DNA of 64,000 nt from Amylostereum areolatum (GCA_012932865.1 SAXG01000052.1:186001-250000); one strand, 5' to 3'. Positions 11,014 through 22,400 are shown, counted from the stretch's first letter. The notes: a model not told the origin generated them from the letters alone. Numbers and translations: made by a program.

Positions 11014-11713
11014 GTGTTTGCTGCGGAGACCGCATTGTATCTGTGAACTTCAATGTTGCGCGCCCTGCAAGCCTCTGCGCCTGCCGCTTCCCTCCTCCCC
11101 ACCCTCCAAGTTTCCGCCGTCGACCTCAATGTTCACCTCGCGCCAACCCTGTGCTCGCCGTGCTCTCCGCGTTTGCTGCAGAGACTACTTTGTTTCGGCA
11201 AAGTTTGACTTTGCGCGCCCTGGGAGATCGCTTGTTTTGGCGGACTTCAACGTCGCGCACCCTGCAAGCCCCTACGCCTGCCGCCTCCCTCCTTCCCGCC
11301 CTCCAAGTTACCGCCCCTGATAGCAATGGTTGCCTCGCGCCGACCTTGTTCTCGTTGTGCTCTCCGTGTTTGCTGCGGAGACCACCTCGTTCGAGTCGAG
11401 TCCAACTTTGCGCGCCCTGCAAATCACTTGCCCGCCTAGCCCATGCGCCGGCCTCCCTCTCGCCCACTGCATTTCCACCCCCTGTCTTGTAGACCCCTAC
11501 CTTCATACCTGCTACCCTTCAACCGCCCATCCACCCACCTGGAAACCCTGGAAACTTTGATCTCAATGTTTGCCTCGCTCCAAAGTCGTGCTCGACACCC
11601 TGCGCTCGCCTGGCCACCCGCCGTTTCCCGCCGACTGCCTACTTTTTCGCCGTCAACCTAAACCCTCGTCCTGAAATCTTGATCGTCGCGCTCTCAGTGT
11701 TTGCTGCAGAGAC
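11014..11713 (+). repeat. Dispersed GTGTTTGCTGC repeat units, inverted relative to upstream copies
   Basis: GYGTTTGCTGCRGAGAC recurs at 11014, 11169, 11366 and 11697. The first three are followed by a TTGCGCGCCCTG block about 40-50 nt downstream. The reverse complement of the same motif (GCAGCAAACAC or a close variant) occurs at 9917, 10070 and 10542. So one repeat family lies in opposite orientation on the two sides of about 10.6-11.0 kb. Open frames here are Cys/Arg/Pro-rich and follow the repeats, so they are not called as genes. Confidence 0.65.
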
Positions 11714-11793
11714 CGCCTTGCTTCTGAGATCCTCAACACCGTGCACCTCTCGTGCACGTTTTCCCCCCGGTTTCCCTTCCGCATTCGGCCTCA

Positions 11794-14700
11794 ATGTCTG
11801 CCCCCACTTCAACCCACGCCCTTCTCCCCAACCCTGACGCTTCGGCTAACGTTGGAGGTCAAGCCGCCAATCTGAGTGGATTGACCGGTGACAATATGTT
11901 CGCGGCCGTCGGATTGAAATCCTTCGAGTGAGTGAGTTTCCCTCCACGATTATTGCATGATTGGTCGCTCACATCTTTCTTGTCAGCCGGGTACGAAAGG
12001 TGTTCTCGTTTGAGGGCAAAATTTTCGTCGCGGTCAACACATCAGAAATGCCCAACGTGCCAGATTTCGTGCTGCATCAAGGCCCGACGCACGAAGGGGA
12101 GCTCATGTATCCCCTCCGAGCTCATATCGGCAAGCCTCCACGATGGCACGTCAACGCCCAACCCTGGCTAGCTGTCATCCCTAAAAAATTCAAACCGGAG
12201 GGGGTACTATTAAGCTCCCTGGCCTACAATCAGCGGTCCATTCCCCTGGAACGAACGCCCTCCGGCCATTGGCAACTGGGACGCGACGTCCGCCACAAAT
12301 GGGAGCAAATTGAACGGGGGTTTTGCCTCCTTTGGTCGGTCCTGAATCACTGGGTCACCCGACTGTTTCCGCTCGAGTACCTGCACGCCCGCGCGCCTTC
12401 AACTATCGGCTACAATGCCGTGTTCGCCACACGGGAAGATGCTTTGCAGAAAATCATGGGCGCCCGGCAGGCGTTCATGTCATATTAGAGCTCTTCACGA
12501 GTGGCTATACTCATGAGTACCTGTATGAGTACCTGTAAGGCACATCCGTGGGTATTGCCATCTGCGGATACGAGTACTCGTGTGCCTGATACTCATGAGA
12601 GTGCAGGTATGACTTTTGAGCTCACAGGTTACCTGTGCAAGTACCTGTCAAATACCTGTCAGGTACTTTGGCAGGGTTGATCTTGATATAATTACAAATA
12701 ATAGCTATTGGATTGGTATAAGCATTATCTCTTGCAGATCCTTATGTACTGTGGTTTCCATTGTGGCTCCTTTCTCATCCCTTTCCTCTCCTCTCCTCAC
12801 ATATATGATTGAAAGCCTCGCATGGTACACTGTATCATAACCTGATGCATGTTTACCTATACCCAAATGTTACTGGCATTATCCTCACCTTCAAAATGGA
12901 GTGTCAATATGCTTAACAGAGCTTCCAAGGTGAGTCCGAGAAGGCCCCCGCTGCCGCTTATATCATATTTTCTAGGAACAACAGGTACTTGTCATACCTG
13001 TGTATCCGCAAGTGGGAGTATCCGTGCCACAGGTACCTGTGTGCCTGATACTCGTGAGAGTGGGAGTATAAGATCTGGAGCCACAGGTACCTGTCTCAAG
13101 GTTGCAGGTACCTGTAAGAGTGCACTCGTGAAGAGCTCTATGTCGTATATAGCCATGATGCGGTATTGCTTTGCTACCTTTCCCAAATTCGCACCCAAGG
13201 GCCTTGAGGCTCGGTACCCCTGCTCGTCGGAGCAACCGTTCTGGAGGGCCATCGCCAAACGCGACTGTCCCGCCTTGGAGGCCACGTTTCTCAACTGTGT
13301 CCACGAAACCGCAGTCGACAAGATGGAGCAAGTCGGCGTCATCGTTGGCCCCAAATGCAGATTCATGAAAGACTTGGAGAGGTGGCCTAAATGGGTCCCA
13401 TTTTGGATTCAGTGGGAGCAAGGGTCCGAATGCGATATCCTCAACCCACATTGGGCCCCAACACCTGAGCAGGTCGAACTGGCGCGTCGAGAAGAGCAGG
13501 CACGTCTCGTTTCCCGGGCACGTCAGGAAGAAGAAAACATCGCCTGCCTGGAAGCCGAACAGCTCGCACACTTTCAACCGCCTGCAACGATCTTCGACAG
13601 TCAGCCTAGCATGGGCGATCGCCTGCCTACTGGTTACGAGACCTATCAGCGTCCAGGACAATATATAGAAGACTTTTTTGCTCAGTGCGCCGCGCAGGAC
13701 GTGCGTACTATCGCTCGACAGGAAGCCAACCCGGCACGAGCCCACAAGGTTCAAGCGTGTCGAGATCGCGAAGAACATGCACGTCTGTTCGCCTTTCCTC
13801 GTGGCAAGAAGGGCGCTCTGGTCTTTCTGTGGGAGGAGGATGAAGGCAGCTGGACACGAATGTACATACCTTGCGCGAGCGTCAAGGCAGAGTGGAAATC
13901 CCACCCAGATGAAGCGAAGCGATACAATGCTATTAGAAACGAATGGGACATCGCTGATATCTGGGCACCGGCACCGTTGCCAGTTGCGGAGAGACCGCTG
14001 CTTCCTAGCGAGGTTGAAGGGGAGAACTTGGAGAACAAAGACTACGTAACTTGGGACGTGTCGTTCCCAACGCAGTTCTCGCCGGTGGAAGCAGGGCCAG
14101 CCAATATGGCCATCCTGTTTGACCTTGCCACCCAACACCCCTCAACTCCGAACAACCCCCCATCTCCTGACCGACAAAGCGAGAATGCCTCGCCCTGCTC
14201 GCATTTGGACAATCCAGCACCCACACCAGACCACGAAGTTGCGAAGCTCTGGTGTGTTTTGTATGAGCGGTACAGATTCCTGGGGGGCTCCCTCGACCGG
14301 ATCACAGAGGTGCCCACCTTCACTTGGCAGGAGACGCGGATCTCCCTGCAGGAGCGGTTCAACTGCGAGGAGCCGCTCCGCACGCTTGTGAACTACTTCA
14401 TCCAAGCGCTCTCGACCGCCCCCGACAATGGCGATCCCGGCCTGGACACCTCGATGCACAACCTTGCACGAGTTCGCAGTGACCCGGGCGTTGTTCCCGC
14501 CCTCCGCGCCCCCCTCAGCATTGTCCGCATCGATCAGGCGGACCTTTCTGGTTGGCGTGTGATGTTGGAGGGGTTAGAATGGTCCATCCTCGTATCGAAC
14601 ACTGCAGACATGCTACTCATCCTCCGTCTTGAATGCGACGACCTGGAGGACCTTGTCGCCGCCCTGCTTGAGCGCAATGTGCCGCTACGGTACTTCGAGG

Positions 14701-14819
14701 AGTGGGTGATCGACAAGGGTACCCCAACTCCGCCTACCACGCTCGCGCTCGGATGGCGCCCAAAGGGGTATCGGCCGACGTATGTCGACTATGGAGTTTA
14801 TGTCGCGCGTCGGGACGAG
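11794..14819 (+). pseudogene. Unrecognised gene interrupted by a hAT-like MITE and truncated by Gypsy-A
   Basis: The start is ATG 11794 (MSAPTSTHALLPNPDASANV). A clean 59-bp intron at 11928-11986 (GTGAGTGAG…TGTCAG) joins …LKSF to DRVRKVFSFEGKIF. The second exon runs to …GARQAFMSY at 12485, where a 655-bp MITE enters with TAG as its first codon. After 13148 the frame resumes (IAMMRYCFATFPKF…) and stays open to 14819. Element plus one target copy is 663 bp, a multiple of three, so the host frame is kept across the insertion. Features: a charged helical stretch (about 13470-13580, rich in ARREEQARLVSRARQEEE), a Pro/Ser linker (14120-14220) and a tail GYRPTYVDYGVYVARRDE. The stop codon lies in the Gypsy-A LTR, so the true C-terminus is lost. 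Function unknown. Confidence 0.7.
12486..13140. mobile_element. Non-autonomous hAT-like element (MITE), 655 bp
   Basis: The terminal inverted repeats are perfect: TAGAGCTCTTCACGAGTG at 12486-12503 and its reverse complement at 13123-13140. The flanking 8-bp target copies are TGTCATAT (12478-12485) and TGTCGTAT (13141-13148), one mismatch. Eight-bp duplications and TIRs beginning TAGAG/CAGGG are typical of the hAT superfamily. The subterminal regions are packed with ACCTGT/GGTACCTG motifs in both directions, also usual for hAT transposase binding. No transposase is encoded, so mobility would need one in trans. Confidence 0.85.
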
Positions 14820-15193
14820 TGTTAGGGATCGGTCCAGCGACTGGCAGATCACCCAAGTCACCCAAAGAGAGAGAGAGAAAAGAGGATAGATTGACAGGAG
14901 AGGGTCCAAGTCCAGGCATAGGGCCGAAGCAGTACGTGGGGAATGAAGAGGACGATCTAAGGAAAAGAGGCGCAGAGGAGAGCCTTATATATATACAGGA
15001 TCGATGATGCGAGAATGGTGCGAGCGGAAGAGAACAATAAGGAAAAGGAAGGGGGAGGATGTGGTCCGGAGCGATGATGTCATAGATGGAAAGATAAGAG
15101 GAGTCAGGCTGACGACATCATGTGATGGGAAATGTAATCATGTGACTGAACGTGATGCAACGAAAAGGGAAAGGATTGAGGTGATCCGTGACA
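14820..15193 (-). repeat. Gypsy-A 3' LTR
   Basis: The 374-bp LTR matches 21551-21920 with a few substitutions and small indels. Its R-region start reads AGATCGTCCT on the minus strand, about 26 nt after a TATATAA box. It supplies the stop codon (TAG 14821-14823) now terminating the upstream plus-strand gene. Confidence 0.9.
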
Positions 15194-18100
15194 TTACCCC
15201 CTCTTTAAGGCGCGCTTTCGCCGGGAGCGCAAGTTCATCATCCATCGTGGATGCAAGAAATTTGGCCTGGGTCAGACCCAATGATTTTAGTGATCGCGGG
15301 GCATTGGGACAAAGGTGGTGGAACTCAGCGATAGCATCCTTGGCATGCGTTAATGCAGAGGCCGGTCTCCATTCGTTCTCAGAGTCGGGATATCCAAGCC
15401 ATTTGACGAGGTATTCAATGCCGTGTTTGTTGCGTGTGGATCGTGAGTCAAGGATGGCTTCAATCTCGTACTCCTCGTCTTCATCAATCAGTTGTGGAGG
15501 CGGTTGAGTGAAGTTGGGGCCATGGGCATCTGTCTCTTTGTACGCTGAGAGAAGCGAGGCGTGGAAGACAGGGTGGATACACCATTTAGGGGGGAGTTGA
15601 AGGCGGTAAGTTACTGGTCCGAGGACGTCAGTGATGGTGAATGGGCCGTGTCATTTTGCTACGAGCTTAGCTTTTGGACGTGTGGTCTTCAGGTTCTTAC
15701 CATCCAGCCAGACTTTGTCACCAACTTCAAAACGCACTCCTTCCTGTGTCGAGTCGCCATTGTAGCGCTTCATCAGGTTGCGTGCTGTTTCAAGACTGGC
15801 CTGTGATTCCTTGCATATTTCTTCAAGGTGCTGGAAGCGTTCTTCGACGGCAAGGTTCTTGGAGATGGGGTTGACAGAGGGGATCATTGTCGGTAAGAAA
15901 CCGTAAAGCAGCTCGAATGGGGCGCGACCTGTAGCTGAATGGACACGAATGTTGTGTGAAAATTCGACAAAGGAGAGGTACTTCATCCAGTTGTCCTGCT
16001 GATAGTTGCAGAATGCCCGAAGGTACTGCTCGAACTCTTGGTTTGCCCGTTCGCTTTCACCATCCGTTTGAGGGTGGTACGCTATGCTCATCGAAGCTTT
16101 GATTCTGAGTTTGGCGCAAGTCTCCTGCATAACCTTGCTTGCATACTGTGGGCCGCGGTCGGAGATCATCTGTTTCCACAGCTCGTAGTGTCGCCACACG
16201 CGGTCCAGCAAGATGTCGACGGTGCCATTGCTGTCGATTTTTTTGGTGCACGGTGCAATGCAGATGGCCTTGGAGAGGTGGTCTACAACCATGCAGATAG
16301 CATTGTATCCATCCAAGGGAGGCAGATCAGTGACAAAGTCGGTTGTGATCACCTCGAATGGGCTGTTCTAGGACGGCGTTAGGGATCATGTCGACATAGG
16401 GGGTGCTGGGGACGGTTCTTGGTCGCTTGGCAAACAGCACATCCTTCAACATAGTCGCGTACGAAGACTGACATCCCTGGCCACCAGTATTCTCGGCTGA
16501 GGAGCTCATACGTCTTGTGGCGACCTGGATGTCCTGCCATTGGTGAGTCGTGGAATGACTTGACAATGTCACGACATAGCTCGATGTCTGCAGGTACATA
16601 GACCTTCCCTCTGAACAGAATCATCCCGTCTTCCAGGTTCCATTCTTGAAGGTCCTTAACAAGTGATCGTGGCCCGTTGCGAAGGATAGCGTCCATGGCT
16701 TATACAACTTCAGTGTCTTTGGTGCGCGCATCTCGGATGCGTCGGCGTAGGTCAGTGTCGCCTATGGTGGTTACAGTGCACGACCAAGTAGCGCGGATAC
16801 GGAAGTACTTGGGATCTAGGAGGACATGTTCCTTGTTGTCGTTCTTGACCCCCTCTTTAAGGTCAGGGCGTCTGGACAATGGATCTGGTCGACGGTGAAG
16901 GCCCGGCTTGTGCGTTAGTGTGAAATTGAAGCGCGTGAGAAATAACGCCCAATGGGCCTGCCGACGACTCAGCTTTTGTGCTTCTTTGAAGTACTCCAGG
17001 TTCTTGTGGTCTGTCCAAATCTCGACTGGATGAGTTGCGCCTTCCAGGTAGTGCTGCCAAGCTTCAAGTGCCCGAATAATTGCCAGCAGTTCCTTGTCGT
17101 AGATGTCGTAGTTGCATTCCGGCTCAGTAAGCAACTTGGACAGGTAGGCAACAGGATGGAGGTGACCATCTTGGCCGTGTTGCGAGAGGATGCCTCCAGT
17201 TGCAAAGTCTGAGGCATTGACTTCTACCAAGTACGGTTTTGACGGGTCAGGGAGAATCAGGACAGGGGATGAGGTGAACGCAGCTTTGAGGGCAGCGAAG
17301 GCGCCTTGACACTCTGCAGTCCAGTACCATGGATGGTCCTTTTTGGTCAGTTCAAACAGGGGGCGTGCAACCTTGGAGAAGTCCTTGATGAAGCAACGGT
17401 AGAAGTTTCCAAACCCGAGGAATGACTGGACATCCTTGATGTTACGAGGGGTGGGCCACTCCGTAATGCCTGCTACCTTGACAGGGTCCATAGCAATCTG
17501 GTCGTGCGAGATAATCAAGCCGAGGTACTCGACAGAATCCTGTTCAAAGACACATTTCTCTGGCTTGAGGAAGAGGTCATTGTCCTTCAGGCGTTGCAGC
17601 ACCTGCGTTATCAGTTCACGGTGTTCTTCGAGTGTCTCTGTGAAGACAAGGATGTCGTCCATGTAAATGACGACCTTGCCACCGTCGATGAGATCCTTGA
17701 AAATTTCATTCATCATTGCCTGGAATGTTGCAGGAGAATTCATAAGGCCAAAGAACATCACCAGAGGTTCGTACAGCCTGTGGTTCGTTTTGAAAGCGGC
17801 CTTCCACTTGTCTCCTTCCTTGATACGGACGTTGTTGTATCCCTAGCGGACGTCCATCTTGGAGAAGACCTTGGCACCTTTGAGTTTGTCGACAAGCTCG
17901 GAGATGAGTGGGAGCGGGTATTCGTTCTTGACAGTGCCTTTATTCAACGCTCGATAGTCCTGTACAGGACGAAGCTTCCCATCCTTTTTCTTGACAAAGA
18001 AGAAGGGACTCGCCATGGATGATTTCGACGGGCGAATGTACCCCTTCTTGACGTGTTCATCGAGGAAGCTGTCCAGCTCTTGCTGCTTGGATGGGGTCAA

Positions 18101-19205
18101 AGGGTACACCTTGCAAGCCTTTGGTTGGAAGTCTGGTTTCAGGTCAATAGCATGGTCCCAGGGACATCGCTCAGGTAGACGTTCAGACGTAGCTTTGTCG
18201 AACACCGACTTGAACGAGCGATATTGCTCAGGGACCATATCTTCAAATGTTTTCGTCTTGACATCAGCCGCCTGTTCCGCAAGCTGTTGCGCCTTGGTGA
18301 AGGTGGCACGTATAGCGAGGTCGTTGGACTGTTCTTCTCGTGCGAGTTGTTCAAGGGTGACTTCCTTTACGACTCCCGCAGCACGCAGGCCGTCTTGGGT
18401 CCATGAAGCCAGGACAACTGTCCGACTGCTCGTCGTCATCTTCTGTGAACCACTTTGCGCCTGAAGGTGTACGGCGGGGAGAACGAACACGAGCATGCTG
18501 TACACGGCGGGCAGGGATCACGTACTTCGTGTTGCTTGGGTGGTTGGTCACCGTGTAGACATGAGGTCCTTCGACTTCAACCTCGTCAGCTTCAACGACG
18601 TGGATGGGTGGTTGTGGCCCAGACCGATGTTCAGGTTTGACGCGAAGCTTCTTGACCGGAGGTTTGTGTAGGACGCAAGTGGGTGGGCAGCGTGTCATGT
18701 CGACTTCTTCTCCATCCCAGTTGATTTCTGGGTTATGCTCCTTCAACCAGTCAGTTCCTAGGATCATGTCGTGATCACCGATGTCCGTGACAAAGAATTC
18801 GGCTGTTTCTTCATGATACAATTCTGTGGATTGCGCGTAGATGTGAACACGCTGGGTAGTCGAATGACGTACCCATCCCATTATGTTCTCCGTCCCATCT
18901 ACATTGCAGACAGGGAACGGGCGGTCGAGGGTATCTAACGAGAGCCCTTTCTTCTCTGCAAATCTTCGGTTAATTATAATGCCTTCAGCGCCGCTATCCA
19001 GCAGCGCTTCAGCGTCGATTTTTCTTCCAGTGACTCGTCCAATCAGTTTGACATCCAGCAATATTGAGGGCGTGTGCCTATTCTTCGTGACCGTTGACAA
19101 TTTCAAGCAGGTTGGAAGGACACGCTCACTGGATTGCATGGATGATAGTACAGAGAAACGATTTGACGATGCCATAGAAAAACCTTTGCCACCCACAGAC
19201 GACAC
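15194..19205 (-). pseudogene. Gypsy-A Pol (protease, RT, RNase H, integrase, chromodomain)
   Basis: Protease with LLDSGAEGI lies near 18985-19010. A frameshift near 18425 leads to RT ([26 protein letters not shown] near 17660). RNase H ends with the usual HKPGLHRRPDPLSRR. The integrase zinc domain (HDSPMAGHPG…YVEGCAVCQ), the core (TTDFVTDLPP…SDRGPQYA…YHPQTDGESERANQE) and a GPF/chromodomain tail (EEYEIEAILDS…YLVKWLGYPDSENEW, about 15365-15515) follow. Stops: TAG 17843-17845 replaces the conserved W of DVRWGYNN; TAA 16700-16702; TAG 16368-16370; TGA 15651-15653. A further frameshift lies near 16375-16400. The chromodomain would direct integration to marked heterochromatin. Non-functional as it stands. 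Confidence 0.9.
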
Positions 19206-19219
19206 GACTGGGGGGCGCT

Positions 19220-20816
19220 CTAAAAATCCAAACCGCCAGCGAGATCCTTCAACATCACCGCGGCCTCCTCACGCTCCTCCTTGCCCAACTTCTTCATCTT
19301 GTTGATCAGGACCGACATCTCCTTGACTGGATCCGCATTTGAGGTTGTTGCCGCTTGAGGGGACGAGGGAGCATGTGCGGAGGGTACTCCTGAGTTTGAG
19401 TCAGTTTCCAACGCTCCTACACGTCTTCCACTGCTCGAGTCCTTGTTCGGGCAGTCGCGCAGCATGTGACCTGGTTGGCGACAGAGAAAACAACCACCTT
19501 CCTTGCGCAGGCGCTCGCACTCAGCATCAGTGAGACATCCTGGACGCCCTCCTTAGGTGCTGACTGCTCCAACGCGCTGGTCCTACTGCTAGTGGAGGAT
19601 GAGGGTCATGCGCTAGTAGTCAATGACGAGGTCTTCTGCTTCCGGTCTGCAGGCGATGTGAGCCGGCGGTTGCGGAGAAAGGCTTCATTGAGCGCACATG
19701 CACTGAACCTTCCAGTCGTCAATAGTGGTAGGGAGCGGCCAAGTCCTCTCGCATTCCTTGCGAAGGCCACTGTTCAATCCTTCTTTGAAGAAGTAGAGAA
19801 CGGACTCAGCCTTGGAATCCTGAGCGTGGGAGGAGGGACTCGAATTCGGTGATGTACTGCTGCACGGGGCGGTCGCCCTGCCTGAGGTCTGAAAGGGCAT
19901 TCTGAGAGGTGATGGTCTCATCAAACTGCTTGAAGTCCTTGTCGAACTGGGCGAGGACCTCCTTGAGGGTGAGCCACTTCGCACGAGTGGTCGTACCCGC
20001 TGGCTTGTTATCCTCGGCATCGAGGATCTCCTCCTGGCGCAGCTCTGCCCATACGCCGGCGACTGAGCCTTCCATCAAGGAAAGCATCAGCTGTATCCGG
20101 TCATTGTCGCTTGCGTACTTCTTGCTATTTGCCCTAAGGAACATGCGGACGGCATTTTTGAAGCAACGCGACTCTTTGCGATCGCCAGTGAATGGCTTAG
20201 GCTTAACGCCTATCTCGCCGGTGGAGGGGGTGGGGGTGGTCGAGGCTGGTTGAGACATGGTGGTTGCAGGCTGTTGAAATGGGGGAAGAGGGTTAACAGG
20301 GGCTGCAGGGGACTGATGGGGACTTTGAATGGCTGGAGAGCCTGGGGTAGAGGGGGGTAGGGGAACTGCGAGTGCGTTGCGGAGGGATGCAACACGTTCG
20401 TTGTGTGCAAGAGTGATCCTGTAGAATGTTTCTGCAGCGACCTCGAGTTCTTCGTCTAAGAGGAATGGTTTTTCACCTGTGGCCCAGGTCCAACAATCAA
20501 TGTCTGTATCGTAGAAGCTGGGATATCACTCTACGACTGCATGTCCGTTCTTCTTGTAGGCGTACCACTTCTTTGTACGCTCGTCGAATCTGATACTAAG
20601 GGGAACAGACCAAGGCTGGTCTCGTCGCGGTGGAGGTGGAGGGGAGCCTTCTTCTTGAGGAGCAGTGGCGACTTCTTCTCGTTTGGGGGTCTGGGGGTTA
20701 TAGATACGGTCGTGCTCCTGCCGCCGCAACATTGATATCAGTCTGTTTGACGTAAGGGAAACCTTCCTCGTCGTTGAAGTACCACTAGGCAGTGACTCCA
20801 TGTGTCGTGTGTCCAA
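19220..20816 (-). pseudogene. Gypsy-A Gag with zinc knuckle
   Basis: The N-terminal part (20816-20526, MDTRHMESLPSGTSTTRK…) ends in TGA 20526-20528, and the same frame continues YPSFYDTDIDCWTWATGEK into a Pro-rich linker and the capsid-like region (KPKPFTGDRKESRCFKNAV… about 20200; FDKDFKQFDETITSQNAL). A frameshift near 19830 precedes AESVLYFFKEGLNSGLRKEC. The CCHC knuckle CFLCRQPGHMLRDC lies at about 19445-19487, followed by a Ser-rich, then Lys/Glu-rich tail ending at 19220. Gag would form the particle and bind element RNA. At least one stop and two frameshifts disable it. The exact start codon is uncertain; coding-like sequence extends further upstream into 21.2 kb. Confidence 0.8.
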
Positions 20817-21550
20817 TGTACAGTTTTTCAGTCCACCGAGGGTGAGGGCGTAGTACTCACCTGGGTTAGCTCCACGAGTGAAGCCGAGAGGGAAGTCTGG
20901 AGTGGTGGCACGGGGGGAGGATTCGGAAGCAATGGTGGTGTCTAGAAAAAGTCCGCCGCGATGGGGCGACGGCCTAAGAGGCGAGCGGTGAGATAGGAGG
21001 CCTTGAGAGCCTGGCGGATCTTGTGCTGATGATGACGCTGTTGCAGCTCCTTGCGGCTGGTGATTGTTCGACGAAGAGGTGGTGGCGGAGTAGATTCGGG
21101 TGTAGGGAGGGCAAAGCTATAGATGGTGGGGAAGCTTTGACAGACAAGTGATGGTGGCAGATGGGTGTTGGAACAGGTGTGCTAGGTGGGGGAATGGATG
21201 GAAAACTCGAAGCGGTTCTGATCTATATCGAAGTGCACAACAACGCGAGCGTAGAGGCAGAGGATCGTCCGCCTACCGTGACCGTGGTTCCAGCGCCACT
21301 CGTAAATGCGGCAGTTGACACCGTGGACTTTCCTGGTGTGCTCTTTGCAGAGGAGCTCGAGGGCGTGTAGGCGATTGACAGTGACAGCGTCTTCTCGAGG
21401 CCGAGGGAAGGGAGTGTCGCGGTTGGAGTTGAAGGTTTGGAGGTTGAATGCGATGAAGATCGGTTGATCGAGTGGTTCCAGGATGGGGGATTTAACGTTG
21501 TAAAGACGGCAAGGGATGTGGTGAAGTGGGTGTGGGGGAGATTGTCCTAG
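20817..21550 (-). other. Gypsy-A 5' leader / possible Gag N-terminal extension
   Basis: Between the 5' LTR and the recognisable Gag lie about 730 bp. A minus-strand frame at about 21182-21540 reads a plausible protein (…RPREDAVTVNRLHALELLCK…) and may be an N-terminal extension or leader peptide. The 10 bp at 21539-21548, directly inside the LTR, is the candidate primer site. Confidence 0.45.
21539..21548 (-). promoter_or_regulatory. Gypsy-A primer-binding site, self-priming type
   Basis: The minus strand reads AGGACAATCT just inside the 5' LTR. It is complementary, with one mismatch, to AGATCGTCCT at the predicted transcript start in the 3' LTR, about 26 nt after TATATAA. The 5' LTR copy has one extra base in this stretch. 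No match to a tRNA 3' end (which would begin TGG) is present. Confidence 0.6.
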
Positions 21551-21920
21551 TGTTAGGGATCGGTCCAACGACTGGCAGATCACCAAAGTCACCCAAAGAG
21601 AGAGAAAGGAGGATGGATTGGCAGGAGAGGGTCCAAGTCCAGGTGTAGGGCCGAAGCAGTACATGGGGAACAAAGAGGACTGATCTAAGGAAAAGGGACG
21701 CAGAGGAGAGCCTTATATATGTACAGGATTGATGATGCGAGAATGGTACGAGCGGGAGAGAACAATAAGGAAAGGGAAGGGGGAGGACGTGGTCAGGAGC
21801 GATGATGTCATAGATGAAAGATAAGAGGAGTCAGACTGACAACATCATGTGATGGGAAATGTAATCATGTGACTGAACGCGATGCAACGAAAAGGGAAAG
21901 GATTGAGGCGATCCGTGACA
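21551..21920 (-). repeat. Gypsy-A 5' LTR
   Basis: The 370-bp LTR is the partner of 14820-15193. The TATA box on the minus strand is at 21713-21719; the predicted start is at 21686. Confidence 0.9.
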
Positions 21921-21947
21921 CAATCAATTGATCAATACTGATATGAT

Positions 21948-22400
21948 ACCATCTCACACAACCTTGCTTTGCTTTAGAAACAGGTGAAACACTCTATTCT
22001 TTCTACCTATTAGCTTACCAGCAGCAAGGGGTGGCGAGAGCTCCTAAGCCTGCCGAGATATAGTAGTGGAGCTAGGCAAAATCTCGGCGAGACTAGGAGG
22101 TCATATTGGACATAATAACACCTCGCCGGACCTGCCATTGCCTTAGAAACAGTTGAAACAATGCACTCTTTCTGCCCATTGGCTCACTGGTGGCAGGTGT
22201 CGGTGAGAGCTCCCCAGCTCACCGAGGCCTAGTAACTGAGCTGGGCAAAATCTTGGCAAGACCAGAAGGTTATAAACAACATACTATCATCTCGCCGGAC
22301 TTGCCTGTGCATTAGAAACAGTTGAAACAATACACTCTTTCAGCCTTTTGACTCACCGGTAGCAGGTGTCAGTGAGAGCTCCCCAGCTCGCTGACAGTTC
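21948..22400. repeat. 169-bp tandem repeat, about 2.7 copies
   Basis: The block TTAGAAACAG-TGAAAC…CTCTTTC recurs at 21974, 22143 and 22312, exactly 169 bp apart each time. It is followed in each unit by TCACTGG-type sequence, GAGAGCTCC and, in the first two, GGCAAAATCT. No protein fits. It lies directly beyond the Gypsy-A 5' LTR and before a decayed gene. Confidence 0.8.

Larger units (their letters stand above)
14820..21920 (-). mobile_element. Gypsy-A: Ty3/Gypsy chromovirus, full length but decayed
   Basis: The 7.1-kb element is transcribed on the minus strand. LTRs at 21551-21920 (5') and 14820-15193 (3') share TGTTAGGGATCGG…GATCCGTGACA (plus-strand view). A polypurine tract AAAGAGGGGGTAA abuts the 3' LTR. 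The order Gag - protease - RT - RNase H - integrase - chromodomain is complete, with at least five premature stops and three frameshifts. Flanking bases (ACGAG on the left, CAATC on the right) do not form a target duplication. The left end cuts the gene at 11794-14819. The missing duplication suggests recombination or deletion at one end. Confidence 0.9.

Noticed and set aside
12972..14138. 388-codon minus-strand open frame opposite the plus-strand gene
   Set aside because: The plus strand has a clean intron, consistent protein-like sequence and a MITE that interrupts it in frame; the minus-strand frame runs through the MITE and is a shadow.
18883..20253. Plus-strand open frames over Gypsy-A Gag and protease
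   Set aside because: Opposite strand carries recognisable protease and zinc-knuckle motifs; the plus-strand frames have none.
14815..21925. A target-site duplication for Gypsy-A
   Set aside because: Left flank ACGAG and right flank CAATC do not match, nor do close offsets.
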